NCBI RefSeq assembly: GCF_002855515.1
Contig: NZ_PKRP01000006.1
Location: forward strand, 248,001-312,000
Source: Rhizobium sp. TH135
GTDB taxonomy: Bacteria > Pseudomonadota > Alphaproteobacteria > Rhizobiales > Rhizobiaceae
DNA length: 64,000 nucleotides
Reading direction: 5' to 3'
A program made the translations under genes and the position numbers. Every line of letters begins with the position of its first letter. The stretch's first letter is position 1. Below the pieces are notes generated by a model. That model was not told the origin of the DNA. It saw only the letters and a list, made by a program, of their open reading frames with translations, and did not search any database. This document shows positions 16,626-29,318 of the stretch, in pieces.

Positions 16626-17735
16626 ATGCCGCAGGCCGTTTCTCAGACCAATCCGATTTCAGAGATACGCGCCACGCCCCGGTCCATGCGTCTGGTCACC
16701 GAAAGCATCGGTTCAGACCTCGAACATTTCAGCACCGACAACGCCCTCATCGTGCGCCAGATCCGCTTGCTGGCGATCAACGCCTTGATCGAGGCTGCCC
16801 GTGCAGGCGAGACCGGCAAGGGCTTTGCCGTTGTTGCCAACGAAGTTCAGCGCCTGGCGCAAGGTGCCAGCGAAACCGCCGAGCGCTTCCAGCAGAACGT
16901 GCTCGGCCGGATCCGCCAGAGCCGCAGCATGGCCGACGATCTCGTTGAGCAGATGGAAGGCGTCAGACTGATCGACCTTGCCCAGACGCTCGTCCAGTTC
17001 ATCGTCCGCAACCTCTTCGAGCGCACCGCCGATGTGCGCTGGTGGGCGACCGACAGCGCGCTTTGGCAAGCGCTCGAACAGCCCTCGCCCGAACGCGCCC
17101 AGCATGCGGCTGCCCGGCTCGGCGTGATCAACCGGTTCTATACCGTCTATCTCGATCTCGTCATGACCGACGCCCGGGGGATGGTCATCGCATCCGCCAA
17201 TCCGCGCTATCAGCGCAACCTGAAGGACAAGGACCTCTCGTCCGAAGCCTGGTTCCGGTCGGCGCGCGATTGCCGGAGCGGCGACGACTATATCGTCGAC
17301 ACAGTCAAGCGCAGCGGCTGCCACGACAACCGCGATGTCCTCGTCTATGCCACCGGCATCCGCGCAGGCGGACGCACGGATGGCGCGCTTGTCGGCACGC
17401 TCGGCGTCTATTTTGACTGGCAGGCCCAGGGCCAGGCGATCGTCGAAAAAGAGGCGAACCTTCCGCCGCAGGTGGTAGACAAAACCGAAGTGCTGTTGCT
17501 CGATGGTGCCAATATGGTGATTGCCTCCTCGCGTCCCGAGCGGATCTACACCCATTTCGCGCTCAACAATCCGCAGCAGCTCGCCAAGGGCAGCTACTAT
17601 GATCAGAGCGGCGCCATCGTCGCCTTCGCCAAGACGCTGGGCTACGAGGACTATGACGGGCTCGGTTGGTCCGGCGTGATCATTCAGAGCATGGATAGCG
17701 ATGAAGAGCTGAGGCAGCAGCTCAGGCTGAAGTGA
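16626..17735 (+). CDS. Soluble chemoreceptor-like protein: MCP signalling tip followed by Cache domain
   Basis: 369 residues from ATG 16626; a TTG at 16572 is also in frame but weak. Residues about 40-85 match the most conserved part of methyl-accepting chemotaxis proteins ([20 protein letters not shown] then [12 protein letters not shown]), the hairpin tip that touches CheA/CheW. After a helical stretch, residues about 125-360 form a Cache-like sensor ([47 protein letters not shown]). No membrane helix or signal peptide is seen, so sensing would be cytosolic, and the order is the reverse of ordinary chemoreceptors. It is not beside other chemotaxis genes. Role in chemotaxis or another CheA-type pathway is inferred from the tip. 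Confidence 0.8.
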   Translation: MPQAVSQTNPISEIRATPRSMRLVTESIGSDLEHFSTDNALIVRQIRLLAINALIEAARAGETGKGFAVVANEVQRLAQGASETAERFQQNVLGRIRQSRSMADDLVEQMEGVRLIDLAQTLVQFIVRNLFERTADVRWWATDSALWQALEQPSPERAQHAAARLGVINRFYTVYLDLVMTDARGMVIASANPRYQRNLKDKDLSSEAWFRSARDCRSGDDYIVDTVKRSGCHDNRDVLVYATGIRAGGRTDGALVGTLGVYFDWQAQGQAIVEKEANLPPQVVDKTEVLLLDGANMVIASSRPERIYTHFALNNPQQLAKGSYYDQSGAIVAFAKTLGYEDYDGLGWSGVIIQSMDSDEELRQQLRLK

Positions 17736-17982
17736 CGAAACGCACAGCCGAGACCTCTGTCTAACTCAAGATCAGTTTTGACTATTCTTGGATTTCGGCC
17801 GGCATTGGCGTGGTTTTGGCGAAGAAAATTGCAAGCCTTGCCAAGAGCATCGCCGAAACTAGCTCGCGTTTTAACAATCGTTCAGAAATTGCTGCAATCA
17901 TCCCCGGCAACTTGACCCCATTCGGCTCCGAGCATTCCAGCTCGTGCCGGGGTGGCCAACCCCGCAGCGACCAGGACACACA

Positions 17983-20631
17983 ATGCGCACAGACACGGGC
18001 CGGATCGTTCATCTGGCAGACTACCGCCCCACCGACTTCGTTCTGGAACGGGTTGATCTGACATTCGAACTGGACCCGACGGAAACCAAGGTGGAAGCCC
18101 GGCTGATCTTCCACCGGCGCGAAGGCGTCGATGTGAACGCGCCCCTGGTGCTCGATGGTGACGACCTCACCATGACGAGCCTGCTCTTCGACCAGATCGA
18201 ACTGGATCCGGCGCGCTACACCGCGACGCCCGAGAGCCTTGTCATCCGCGACCTGCCGGAATCCACCCCCTTCGAGATCACCGTGGTCACGATGATCAAT
18301 CCGGAAGCCAATACGCAACTGATGGGTCTCTATCGCACCAACGGGATCTATGCGACGCAGTGCGAGGCCGAAGGCTTCCGCCGCATCACCTATTTCCCCG
18401 ACCGGCCTGACGTGCTCGCCGTCTATACGATCAACATCATCGCCGACAAGGCCGCCAATCCGCTGCTGCTCTCCAACGGCAACTTCCTCGGCGGCGCCGG
18501 CTTCGGCCCGGACAAGCATTTTGCCGCCTGGTTCGATCCGCATCCAAAGCCGTCCTATCTCTTCGCGCTGGTCGCCGGCGATCTCGGCATCGTCGAAGAC
18601 ACCTTCACCACCATGTCGGGCCGCGAGGTCGCGCTGAAGATCTATGTCGAACATGGCAAGGAGCCGCGTGCGGCCTACGCCATGGATGCGCTGAAGCGTT
18701 CGATGAAGTGGGACGAGGAGGTTTTCGGCCGCGAATACGACCTCGACATCTTCATGATCGTCGCCGTCTCCGACTTCAACATGGGCGCCATGGAGAACAA
18801 GGGGCTCAACGTCTTCAACGACAAATATGTGCTGGCCGACCCCGAGACCGCGACCGATCAGGACTACGCGAATATCGAGGCGATCATCGCGCATGAATAC
18901 TTCCACAACTGGACCGGCAACCGCATCACCTGCCGCGACTGGTTCCAGCTCTGCCTGAAGGAAGGCCTCACCGTCTATCGCGACCACGAGTTCTCGGCCG
19001 ACATGCGCTCGCGCTCGGTCAAGCGTATCGCCGAAGTCCGCCATCTGCGCTCGGAACAATTCCCGGAAGATGCAGGCCCGCTCGCCCATCCGGTGCGTCC
19101 GACCAAGTATCGCGAGATCAACAACTTCTACACGACGACCGTCTATGAGAAGGGTTCCGAGGTCACCCGGATGATCGCGACCATTCTTGGCCGCGACGGC
19201 TTCAAGAAGGGCATGGACCTCTACTTCGAACGTCATGACGGCGATGCCGCAACGGTCGAGGATTTCGTCAAGTGCTTCGAGGATGCAAGCGGCCGCGACC
19301 TGACGCAGTTCTCGCTCTGGTATCACCAGGCCGGCACACCGCAGATCACCGTCTCCTCGTCTTATGACGCGGGCGCCAAGACGCTGACGCTGTCGCTCGA
19401 GCAGATGATCCCGGCGACCCCCGGCCAGAGCGCCAAGGAGCCGATGCACATCCCGCTGCGCTTCTCGCTGCTGTCGGAAACCGGTGCGGAAGCCACGGCG
19501 TCGACGATCTCCGGCGGCGAAGTCTCCGGCGACGTTCTGCATCTGACCCAGCGCGCCCAGACCTTCACCTTCTCCGGCATCACCAGCCGTCCGGTCGTCT
19601 CGCTCAACCGCGGCTTCTCCGCCCCGGTCACGCTGCATTTCGCCCAGAGCACTGAGGACCTCGGCCATATCGCCCGCCATGACAGCGACCTTTTCGCCCG
19701 CTGGCAGGCGATCACCGACCTCGCACTGCCTGTGCTGACCGATGCGGCCAAGACCGCCCGCGACGGTGGCTCTGTCACAGCCAGTGCCGCATTCGTCGAC
19801 GTGCTGCTCGCGGTTGCCGCAGACGAGGCGCTCGAGCCCGCCTTCCGCGCCCAGGCGCTCACACTACCGAGCGAAGCTGATATCGCGCGCGAACTCGGCG
19901 GCAACAACGATCCGGATGCCATCCATGCCGGTCGCCAGGCTGTGCTCACCGCCATCGCGACGTCGGGCGCGGACATGTTTGCCAAGCTGCACGCCACCCA
20001 TTCGGCAAGCGGCCCCTTCTCGCCCGATGCCGCCGGTGCCGGCAAGCGGTCGCTGAAAAACATCGCCCTGTCCTTCCTGACGCTCGCGCAGAACACGCCT
20101 TCCCTGGCCGCTGATGCCTTTGCCAAGTCCGACAACATGACGGACATGTCTCAGGCGCTCACCATCCTTGCCCACCGCTTCCCCGATGCGACCGAAACGA
20201 AGGAGGCGCTCGCCGCCTTCGAGACACGCTTCGCCTCGAATGCTCTGGTGCTGGACAAGTGGTTCTCGATCCAGGCGACCATCCCGGGTTCTGCCGGCCT
20301 CGACCGGGTCAAGGCCCTGATGCAGAGCCCGCATTTCGCCCCGACCAACCCGAACCGCGTCCGCTCGCTGGTCGGGACCTTCGCCTTCGGCAATGCGACC
20401 GGCTTCAACCGCGCGGACGGCGCTGCCTACGCGTTCTTCGCCGAGCAGATCCTCGCGATCGACCCACGCAATCCGCAGCTTGCCGCACGCCTTTTGACCG
20501 CCATGCGCTCCTGGCGCCTGCTGGAACCCGGCCGTGCCGACAAGGCACAGGCCGCGCTTGCGACGATCGAAGCCTCGCCTTCGCTCTCGACGGATGTCCG
20601 CGACATCGTTGACCGCATTCTGAAGGGCTGA
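17983..20631 (+). CDS. pepN: Aminopeptidase N (M1 family)
   Basis: 882 residues, the usual size for bacterial PepN. ATG 17983 follows AGGA by about 8 bases. The substrate-recognition motif is GAMEN (in NMGAMENKGLN, near residue 270) and the zinc motif is HEYFHNWTGNR with the third ligand Glu in KEGLTVYRD. The C-terminal 400 residues match the Ig-like DUF3458 domain and helical cap of the Gram-negative PepN subfamily. It removes N-terminal residues from peptides in the cytosol. It is monocistronic with a strong terminator. Confidence 0.98.
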   Translation: MRTDTGRIVHLADYRPTDFVLERVDLTFELDPTETKVEARLIFHRREGVDVNAPLVLDGDDLTMTSLLFDQIELDPARYTATPESLVIRDLPESTPFEITVVTMINPEANTQLMGLYRTNGIYATQCEAEGFRRITYFPDRPDVLAVYTINIIADKAANPLLLSNGNFLGGAGFGPDKHFAAWFDPHPKPSYLFALVAGDLGIVEDTFTTMSGREVALKIYVEHGKEPRAAYAMDALKRSMKWDEEVFGREYDLDIFMIVAVSDFNMGAMENKGLNVFNDKYVLADPETATDQDYANIEAIIAHEYFHNWTGNRITCRDWFQLCLKEGLTVYRDHEFSADMRSRSVKRIAEVRHLRSEQFPEDAGPLAHPVRPTKYREINNFYTTTVYEKGSEVTRMIATILGRDGFKKGMDLYFERHDGDAATVEDFVKCFEDASGRDLTQFSLWYHQAGTPQITVSSSYDAGAKTLTLSLEQMIPATPGQSAKEPMHIPLRFSLLSETGAEATASTISGGEVSGDVLHLTQRAQTFTFSGITSRPVVSLNRGFSAPVTLHFAQSTEDLGHIARHDSDLFARWQAITDLALPVLTDAAKTARDGGSVTASAAFVDVLLAVAADEALEPAFRAQALTLPSEADIARELGGNNDPDAIHAGRQAVLTAIATSGADMFAKLHATHSASGPFSPDAAGAGKRSLKNIALSFLTLAQNTPSLAADAFAKSDNMTDMSQALTILAHRFPDATETKEALAAFETRFASNALVLDKWFSIQATIPGSAGLDRVKALMQSPHFAPTNPNRVRSLVGTFAFGNATGFNRADGAAYAFFAEQILAIDPRNPQLAARLLTAMRSWRLLEPGRADKAQAALATIEASPSLSTDVRDIVDRILKG

Positions 20632-20652
20632 GACGCCCCTCTATCCCGATGC

Positions 20653-20682
20653 AAAAGGCGCCGGCAAAACCGGCGCCTTTTT
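20653..20682 (+). terminator. Rho-independent terminator of pepN
   Basis: GGCGCCGG (20657-20664) pairs with CCGGCGCC (20670-20677), extended by AAAA/TTTT, then T-rich. Confidence 0.9.
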
Positions 20683-20783
20683 CGTCCACAGAGGTTTTTC
20701 CGCAGCCGGATCGCTGCCCATTTTTCCATGAGATTCAGTCTCTTGCCGCAGCGCCAATAAAAAAGCGGAGTCGGAGCAAGGGG

Positions 20784-20798
20784 TTAATATTTTCTTTA
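20784..20798. promoter_or_regulatory. Near-consensus CtrA box upstream of pleC-like gene
   Basis: TTAA-N7-TTTA (20784-20787, 20795-20798), one mismatch from TTAA-N7-TTAA, about 100 bases before the kinase start. The region is AT-rich compared with its surroundings. Confidence 0.35.
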
Positions 20799-20895
20799 CC
20801 CACCGGCTCTGGACAAGGCGAATCGGCCATGATTCCTTGGCGTCAGATTCGAGCGAGCGGCGCTTCGAATCACACGAGGGATAGAGGCAGGGACG

Positions 20896-23250
<2,355 letters not shown>

Positions 23251-23388
23251 AGCCCGCCTGCCCCGTTCACCCGCCCTTAACCCTTCCCGCCGAATAGAAG
23301 CCCGGGCTTACCCATCCGTAAGGGTCGCCGGGCCATGACAGGCTCGGGACAGTCCGGTGACAAACCGGAGGGACAAACAGGGACCGCA

Positions 23389-24879
23389 ATGGCCAGTGAA
23401 GGCAAGCCGCGCAATCGGCTCTATGTCAATTTCATCATCAACCTGATCGGCGCCCTGTTGCCGATCCCGGTGATGATCCTGACGGTCCCCGTCTATATCG
23501 ATTATGTCGGCGATGCCCGCTACGGCGTCATTTCGCTGATCTGGGTGATGATCGGCTATCTCGGCTTTCTTGAGCTTGGCCTTGCCCCCGCCACCATCAA
23601 TGCACTGGCCCGCCTCGACCATTCCGACCAGCGCGAACGCGCCCGCGTCATCGTCACGTCCTTCACCATCAATGCGTCGATGACCTTCTTCGGCGCCTTC
23701 CTGCTCTATCTGCTTGGCTCTTATATCGTCGGCGGCGTGGTGCAGGTTCCGGTCGAAATCGAGGATGAAGTGAAGGCGGCCATGCCCTGGATCGCGCTTC
23801 TCCTGCCACTCGTCATCCTCAACGGCGCCGGCATTGATGCGATCGAGGCGCGCGAGAATTTCGCGCTCGCCAATGCGCTGCAGGTCTCGGGCGCAATCTT
23901 CGCGCAGATCCTGCCGCTCGCCTTCGCCGTCTTCGTCTCTCCGGATCTGGGCACGGTCATTCCAGGTGCCGTGCTCGCCCGCGTGCTCTTGATGCTTGCC
24001 ATCTTCGTCGCCATCAACCGGATCGAGGGTCCGATCCGGATCACCGATTTCGACATGGACCGGGCGCGCAAGCTCCTCTCCTATGGCGGCTGGGTGACGA
24101 TCTCCTCGGTGCTGACCCCCATCCTCGGTTCGCTCGACCAGCTGATGGTTGGCCGTTTCTTCGGCGTCGCCGCCGTCACCTACTATGCCGTGCCGCTCAA
24201 CCTGATCTCCCGCAGCCAGATCATCCCCGGAGCGATCTCGCGCGCGATCTTCCCAAGGCTTGCTAGCTCCGAGGCCGAAGAGGCGAAGGCTCTCAGCGCC
24301 CGCGTCCTTGTAGTGACCGCCCTCCTCTATGGCGGCATCTGCGCGTCAACGATCCTCTTGATGGATCCGCTGCTCACCCTCTGGCTGGGCGAGGCCTTCG
24401 CCGATCGTGCGGGCGTGCCGGCGACCGTCCTCGTGACATCGATCTGGCTGAATTCGATGATCTTTGCGCCCTACTGGCTGATCCACAGCCAGCACCGGCC
24501 GGATCTGATTGCCAAGCTGCATCTCGGCCTTCTCCTGCCCTTCGCCGGTGTGCTCGTTCTGCTCACCATGGAATTCGGCATCGTCGGTGCCGCAATAGCC
24601 GCCGCCCTGCGCTCGCTATTCGACTTCGGCGGCCACCTGACATTGAGCGGCATCCTGCGCCGCGTCGCCTTCCCGCTTGCCCTGCCCTTTGCGCTTCTCG
24701 CCGCCGCAACGCTCGCGCACCTGAAGATCGACGACTGGCTCACCGCCTTCATCCTCGCCTGCGCCGTCTGGCCCGTTGTAGCACTGCTCGTCTTCCTGCT
24801 CGACCGCACCACCTTCAATTTGCTGGTCGGCTTCGCGCTGAAGCCGCTCAGGCTGATCGGCAATCGGCCGGCGGAGTAG
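23389..24879 (+). CDS. Polysaccharide flippase-like membrane protein (MOP superfamily)
   Basis: 496 residues from ATG 23389; an ATG at 23335 is in frame, but the bases between encode a purine-rich ribosome site, so the downstream start is preferred. There are about twelve to fourteen membrane helices. The N-terminal RNRLYVNFIINLIGALLPIP and VPVYIDYVGDARYG resemble O-antigen/exopolysaccharide flippases (Wzx, polysaccharide_synt family). It would move a lipid-linked glycan or a similar lipid across the inner membrane. It sits alone between pleC and convergent glnE, with no glycosyltransferases near, so its substrate is unknown. Confidence 0.88.
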   Translation: MASEGKPRNRLYVNFIINLIGALLPIPVMILTVPVYIDYVGDARYGVISLIWVMIGYLGFLELGLAPATINALARLDHSDQRERARVIVTSFTINASMTFFGAFLLYLLGSYIVGGVVQVPVEIEDEVKAAMPWIALLLPLVILNGAGIDAIEARENFALANALQVSGAIFAQILPLAFAVFVSPDLGTVIPGAVLARVLLMLAIFVAINRIEGPIRITDFDMDRARKLLSYGGWVTISSVLTPILGSLDQLMVGRFFGVAAVTYYAVPLNLISRSQIIPGAISRAIFPRLASSEAEEAKALSARVLVVTALLYGGICASTILLMDPLLTLWLGEAFADRAGVPATVLVTSIWLNSMIFAPYWLIHSQHRPDLIAKLHLGLLLPFAGVLVLLTMEFGIVGAAIAAALRSLFDFGGHLTLSGILRRVAFPLALPFALLAAATLAHLKIDDWLTAFILACAVWPVVALLVFLLDRTTFNLLVGFALKPLRLIGNRPAE

Positions 24880-24888
24880 CCGGAATTC

Positions 24889-27849
24889 TCAGGCCGAGGC
24901 GGCCACCACCCGCGAAAACACCTTGCGCACAGCCTTGGACAGCCGTCTGATCTCGGCCTCGGCCGTCTTCATGTCAGGACTGTCGGCTGCTCGTGCCACG
25001 CGATCGGTGAGGCCCGCCGGAACGATCGAGGGATCGAAGGGGCCGTCGATGCAGAGGCGAATGACCTGCGAGAGATCGGTGTAGAGCTTCAAGGCTGTCA
25101 GGCAGGTGTCGAGGTCGTTCGGGTCGATGAGATCCCCTAGGGCCTTCAGCGCATCTGCGGTCGAGAGTTCGTTGGTCCGCACGCGATGCCCCTTCGACGG
25201 GGCCACTAGCGCCAGATATTGGGCGATGAACTCGATATCAACAAGGCCGCCGGGAATGAGCTTCAGGTCCCAGATATCCTTTGCCGGCTTCTCCTGCTCG
25301 ATCAGCGCCCGCATTTCCAGAACATCCTTGACGGTCTTCACCTGGTCGCTCGGCGCCGCCAGCACCTCCTCGATGATCGTCTCCGCCTCTCCGATCAGGC
25401 GCTGATCGCCGGAAAGCATGCGTGCCCGTGAAAGCGCCATGTGCTCCCAGGTCCAGGCCTCCTCGCGCTGATAGCGGGCAAAGGACCTCAGCCTTGTCGC
25501 GACCGGCCCCTTGTTGCCGGAGGGGCGAAGCCGCATGTCGACTTCGTAGAGCACACCTTCCGCCGTCGGCGCCGAAAGCGCGGCGATCAGGCGCTGGGTC
25601 AGTCTCGTGAAATAGCGCACCGGATCGAGTGGCTTCGCACCATCCGATTCTGCCGCCTCGTCGTCATGCTCGTAGAGCAGGATCAGGTCGACATCGGATC
25701 CCGCCGTCAGCTCGTAGGAGCCGAGCTTGCCCATCCCGGCCAGTGCCACCCGCCCACCGGGGATCTTGCCATGGGCAGCTTCCATCTCGGCCACCACGGC
25801 CTTCAGCGCTTCGTCGATGACAAGGTCGGCAAGATCGGTGAAGGCGTGGCCGGCCTGGGCGCCGCCGATCGAGCCGGTCAGCAAGCGTATACCGATGAGG
25901 AAGCGCTGCTCGGCGGCGAAGATGCGCAACCGGTCGAGGATTTCCTCGTAATGCCTAGCACTCGAAAGGAAACTCTTCAGCCGCTTGCCGAGATAGTCAC
26001 GGGTGGGAAGTTCGACCAGGAGGCCCGGGTCCAGCATGCCATCAAAGACATGCGGTCGCGCGGCAATGATCTCGGCGAGCCTCGGGGCAGCCGCCATGAT
26101 GTTGACCATCAGGTCGAGAAGGGCGGGATTGTTGCCGAGCAGCGAGAAGAGCTGGATACCGGCCGGGAGCCCTGAGAGGAAATTGTCGAAGCGCAACAGC
26201 GCCTCGTCCGCCCGTCGGCTCTCGCCGAAGGCCTTCAACAGATCCGGCGTCATCTCGGTCAGCCGCTCGCGTGCTTCCACCGATTGCGTTGCGCGGTAGC
26301 GGCCATAATGCCAGGTGCGGATGACGCGCGAGATATCCTCCGGTCGCTCGAAGCCGAGCCCTTTGAGGGTCTTCAGCGTATCCGGATCGTCCTTCTGCCC
26401 GGTGAAGACGAGATTGCCGGTCGCACTCGATAGGCCCTCTTCCTTTTCGAAGAGACGAGCGTAGCGCTTTTCCACCGTCTTCAGCGCCGTTTCCAGCGCG
26501 CGCGAAAAGGCCGTCGTGTCGATGAAACCCAGCATAAAGGCGATGCGCTTCAGCTCGGCCTCCGTCTCGGGCAGCACGTGGGTCTGCTCGTCATGCACCA
26601 TCTGGATGCGGTGCTCGACATCGCGGAGGAACCAGTAGCAGTCGGTGAGTTCGTCCGCCGTCTGCTCGTCGATCCAGCGGGCGGAGGCGAGCGCCTTCAG
26701 CGCCTCCTCGGTGGGGCGGCAGCGGAGGTCAGGCATGCGGCCGCCGGCGATCAGCTGCTGGGTCTGGGCGAAGAATTCGATCTCGCGAATGCCGCCGCGT
26801 CCGAGCTTGACGTTATGGCCCTTCACCGCGATTGCGCCATGGCCCTTGTGCACATGGATCTGACGCTTGATCGAGTGGATGTCGGCAATCGCCGCATAAT
26901 CGAGATATTTGCGGAAGACGAAGGGCACGAGTTCGCGCAGGAAGCCCTCGCCTGCCTTCAGGTCGCCGGCCACCGGCCGCGCCTTGATGAAGGCGGCCCG
27001 CTCCCAGTTCTGCCCCCTGCCCTCGTAATAGATGAGCGCCGCTTCGACCGGTACGGCAAGCGGTGTAGAGCCCGGATCGGGCCTCAGCCTCAAGTCAGTG
27101 CGGAAGACATAGCCGTCTGCGGTGCGTTCCTGCAGTATGCGCACGAGACGGCGTATCATCCGACCATAGGTCTCCATGGCGTCGTCAGGATCCTTCAGGA
27201 TTCCGGCTTCCGGATCGTAGAAGATCACGAGGTCGATGTCGGAGGAGTAGTTGAGCTCACGGGCGCCGTGCTTGCCCATGCCGAGCACGATCAAGCCACT
27301 GCCTTCGGCCGGATTGTCCCGATCCTTGAGCGTCAGCTTGCCTCCGTCATGCCCCGCAAGCAGCAGATGATCGATCGCTGCCGCGACGGCCGCATCGGCG
27401 ACGGCGCTTAGCCAGGCGGTCGTGTCGCGGGCGGTGAAGACACGGGCGAGATCGGCAAGTGCTGTCAGGAAAGCCACCTTGCGCTTGGCACGCCTTAGCC
27501 GCGCCATGACTTCAGCCTCGGCGGGGACGGCACCGGATACGTCAGGCCGCCAGGCATGACGCGCCTCGTCGATCGCGTCGAGGATCTGCGGCTCCAACGG
27601 AGAGGCGATAGCCTCAAGCAGCAATGATGGCTTGAGGTTCGCGACATCGCGCAGATAGGGCGAAAGCGTGAAGGCCGAGAGCACGAAGCTCCGGAGCGGA
27701 CCGTCCGTCGACAGATGCTCGGCCAGTGCCGGCTCCTGCTTGGTCAGGTCCTTGAGAAGTGCTACCGCCGCCTTTAGCTCCGTCTGGTTCAGCGGACGGA
27801 TCACTCCATCGGCCACCTCGGACAATCTGCTCGTCCTGCCGTTCCCCAT
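24889..27849 (-). CDS. glnE: Bifunctional glutamine synthetase adenylyltransferase/deadenylase
   Basis: 986 residues, the full length of GlnE. Two nucleotidyltransferase domains are present: the N-terminal deadenylase with GMGKHGARELNYSSDIDLV near residues 195-213 and the C-terminal adenylyltransferase with GMGKLGSYELTAGSDVDLI near residues 705-723, each with the DxD metal pair intact and each followed by a GlnD-PII uridylyltransferase-like helical domain (RLRPDPGS, RLRPSGNKG). GlnE turns glutamine synthetase off and on by adding or removing AMP, in answer to PII state and glutamine. It is downstream of the kinase gene at 27902 on the same strand, with a 52-base gap. Confidence 0.98.
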   Translation of the reverse strand: MGNGRTSRLSEVADGVIRPLNQTELKAAVALLKDLTKQEPALAEHLSTDGPLRSFVLSAFTLSPYLRDVANLKPSLLLEAIASPLEPQILDAIDEARHAWRPDVSGAVPAEAEVMARLRRAKRKVAFLTALADLARVFTARDTTAWLSAVADAAVAAAIDHLLLAGHDGGKLTLKDRDNPAEGSGLIVLGMGKHGARELNYSSDIDLVIFYDPEAGILKDPDDAMETYGRMIRRLVRILQERTADGYVFRTDLRLRPDPGSTPLAVPVEAALIYYEGRGQNWERAAFIKARPVAGDLKAGEGFLRELVPFVFRKYLDYAAIADIHSIKRQIHVHKGHGAIAVKGHNVKLGRGGIREIEFFAQTQQLIAGGRMPDLRCRPTEEALKALASARWIDEQTADELTDCYWFLRDVEHRIQMVHDEQTHVLPETEAELKRIAFMLGFIDTTAFSRALETALKTVEKRYARLFEKEEGLSSATGNLVFTGQKDDPDTLKTLKGLGFERPEDISRVIRTWHYGRYRATQSVEARERLTEMTPDLLKAFGESRRADEALLRFDNFLSGLPAGIQLFSLLGNNPALLDLMVNIMAAAPRLAEIIAARPHVFDGMLDPGLLVELPTRDYLGKRLKSFLSSARHYEEILDRLRIFAAEQRFLIGIRLLTGSIGGAQAGHAFTDLADLVIDEALKAVVAEMEAAHGKIPGGRVALAGMGKLGSYELTAGSDVDLILLYEHDDEAAESDGAKPLDPVRYFTRLTQRLIAALSAPTAEGVLYEVDMRLRPSGNKGPVATRLRSFARYQREEAWTWEHMALSRARMLSGDQRLIGEAETIIEEVLAAPSDQVKTVKDVLEMRALIEQEKPAKDIWDLKLIPGGLVDIEFIAQYLALVAPSKGHRVRTNELSTADALKALGDLIDPNDLDTCLTALKLYTDLSQVIRLCIDGPFDPSIVPAGLTDRVARAADSPDMKTAEAEIRRLSKAVRKVFSRVVAASA

Positions 27850-27901
27850 CAGCGTCTCCTCTCCTGGCCGAGATTTCTTGCGAATCTCAACCCGGAACAG
27901 G

Positions 27902-29317
27902 TTACGGCTTCATCCCGGGAAAAACCATGGTGGCCGTCAGGCCCGGGTAATCGGGGTGATTGCGGGTATCGGACAAAACCAACCGCCCGCCATGCAGGGC
28001 CATGATCGCCTCAACGAGCGACAGGCCGAGACCGGTGCCAGGCTTGGAGCGGCTCTTGTCCAGTCGCACGAAGCGTTTGACGACCTCGGCACGCTTGTCT
28101 TCGGCAATGCCAAGTCCCTGGTCGGAGACCGCAATCTCAAGGCCATCGCTCCCGCGCGACACGCGCACCCGGATTTCGGATCCCGCATCGCCTTGGCTGC
28201 CGTATTTGATCGCATTGTCGATCAGATTGGCGATCGCCTGGCCGACGAGTTCGCGATTGCCCCGCGCCGAAAGTCCCGGTGCGATCTCGCAGACCATCGT
28301 CTGCCCCGCCTCTTCCGCGACCGGCTCGTAGAGTTCGGCGCTGTCAGCCGCGATCGCGGAAATGTCGATATCGGTGAGTTCGGCCGCTATCGAGCCTGCC
28401 TCGACGCGAGAGATCATCAGGAGCGCGTTGAAGGTCCGGATCAACTGGTCGGATTCGGCGATGATCGTCTCCAGCGCCGCCTTCTTGGCCTGCGCATCGT
28501 CCTCGTTCAGGGCATCTGCGGCCTTGTTGCGCAGCCGCGTCAGCGGCGTCTTCAAGTCATGGGCGATGTTATCGGAAACCTGCTTCAGGCCCTCGTTCAA
28601 TTGCTCGATGCGCCCCAGCATGCCATTGAGCGATGACGACAGCCGGTCGAACTCGTCGCCGGAGCCTGATACCGGCAGGCGCTGCGAGAGATCCCCGGAG
28701 ATGATCTTCTCGCTTGCCGCCGAGACCCTGTCGATGCGCTTCAAGGCATTCCGGCCGATCGCAAACCAGATGACCACCGCGCCGATCCCCATGATCAGCA
28801 GCGCCACCATCAGTGCCTGACGCACCAGAAGCCGCAGCTTGCCCGGCTCACCGAGATCGCGTCCGACAAGCACTCGAATGCCATTGTCCAGCATGAAGAC
28901 ATGACCGGTCGCGAGATGGCGCTTCACGCCCCCACTGTCGGTATATCGCTGGTAGCGGAAGGGGAAATTGGTCCAGCCCTCCTCGTCGAAGACGCCGGGC
29001 TGCAGGGAGGCGACATTGCCGGCCAGGATCTCGCCATTGGGGCTTGCGATCACATAGAGGTTCGCTCCCGGCTGGCGGGCGCGCCGCTCCATGGTCCGCA
29101 AAAGCTGGTTGATGCCGCCGCGCTCGAAGGCGCCCTGGATTTCGGTCACTTCCTGGCGCAGGGCCTCGCGCGTCTGGTTGTTCAGGATACGCTCGGCGAG
29201 CCCCGTGACGTAAAAGACAAGGAAGGCGGCGCAGAGCGCGAACAGAATGATGTAGAGGGCCGAAAGCCGGACAGCCGTCGACTTGGCCAGCACGCCCAGG
29301 CGGGACTTCAGCCGCAT
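27902..29317 (-). CDS. HAMP-domain sensor histidine kinase
   Basis: 471 residues. Membrane helices at about 18-40 and 170-192 enclose a periplasmic domain; a HAMP domain follows (about 192-245), then HisKA with the phosphorylated His in DNIAHDLKTPLTRLRNKA and the ATPase motifs NLIDNAIKYG, DQGLGIAED and GTGLGLSLVEA. It is one base from the response-regulator gene upstream, forming a cognate pair. The type is close to CpxA/TctE/QseC-like kinases. Its stimulus is unknown, but the upstream degP suggests envelope stress as one possibility. Confidence 0.95.
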   Translation of the reverse strand: MRLKSRLGVLAKSTAVRLSALYIILFALCAAFLVFYVTGLAERILNNQTREALRQEVTEIQGAFERGGINQLLRTMERRARQPGANLYVIASPNGEILAGNVASLQPGVFDEEGWTNFPFRYQRYTDSGGVKRHLATGHVFMLDNGIRVLVGRDLGEPGKLRLLVRQALMVALLIMGIGAVVIWFAIGRNALKRIDRVSAASEKIISGDLSQRLPVSGSGDEFDRLSSSLNGMLGRIEQLNEGLKQVSDNIAHDLKTPLTRLRNKAADALNEDDAQAKKAALETIIAESDQLIRTFNALLMISRVEAGSIAAELTDIDISAIAADSAELYEPVAEEAGQTMVCEIAPGLSARGNRELVGQAIANLIDNAIKYGSQGDAGSEIRVRVSRGSDGLEIAVSDQGLGIAEDKRAEVVKRFVRLDKSRSKPGTGLGLSLVEAIMALHGGRLVLSDTRNHPDYPGLTATMVFPGMKP

Positions 29318-29318
29318 G

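Noticed and set aside
17782-19680. 632-codon open frame on the minus strand
   Set aside because: Antisense shadow of pepN; the plus-strand frame has all M1 motifs.
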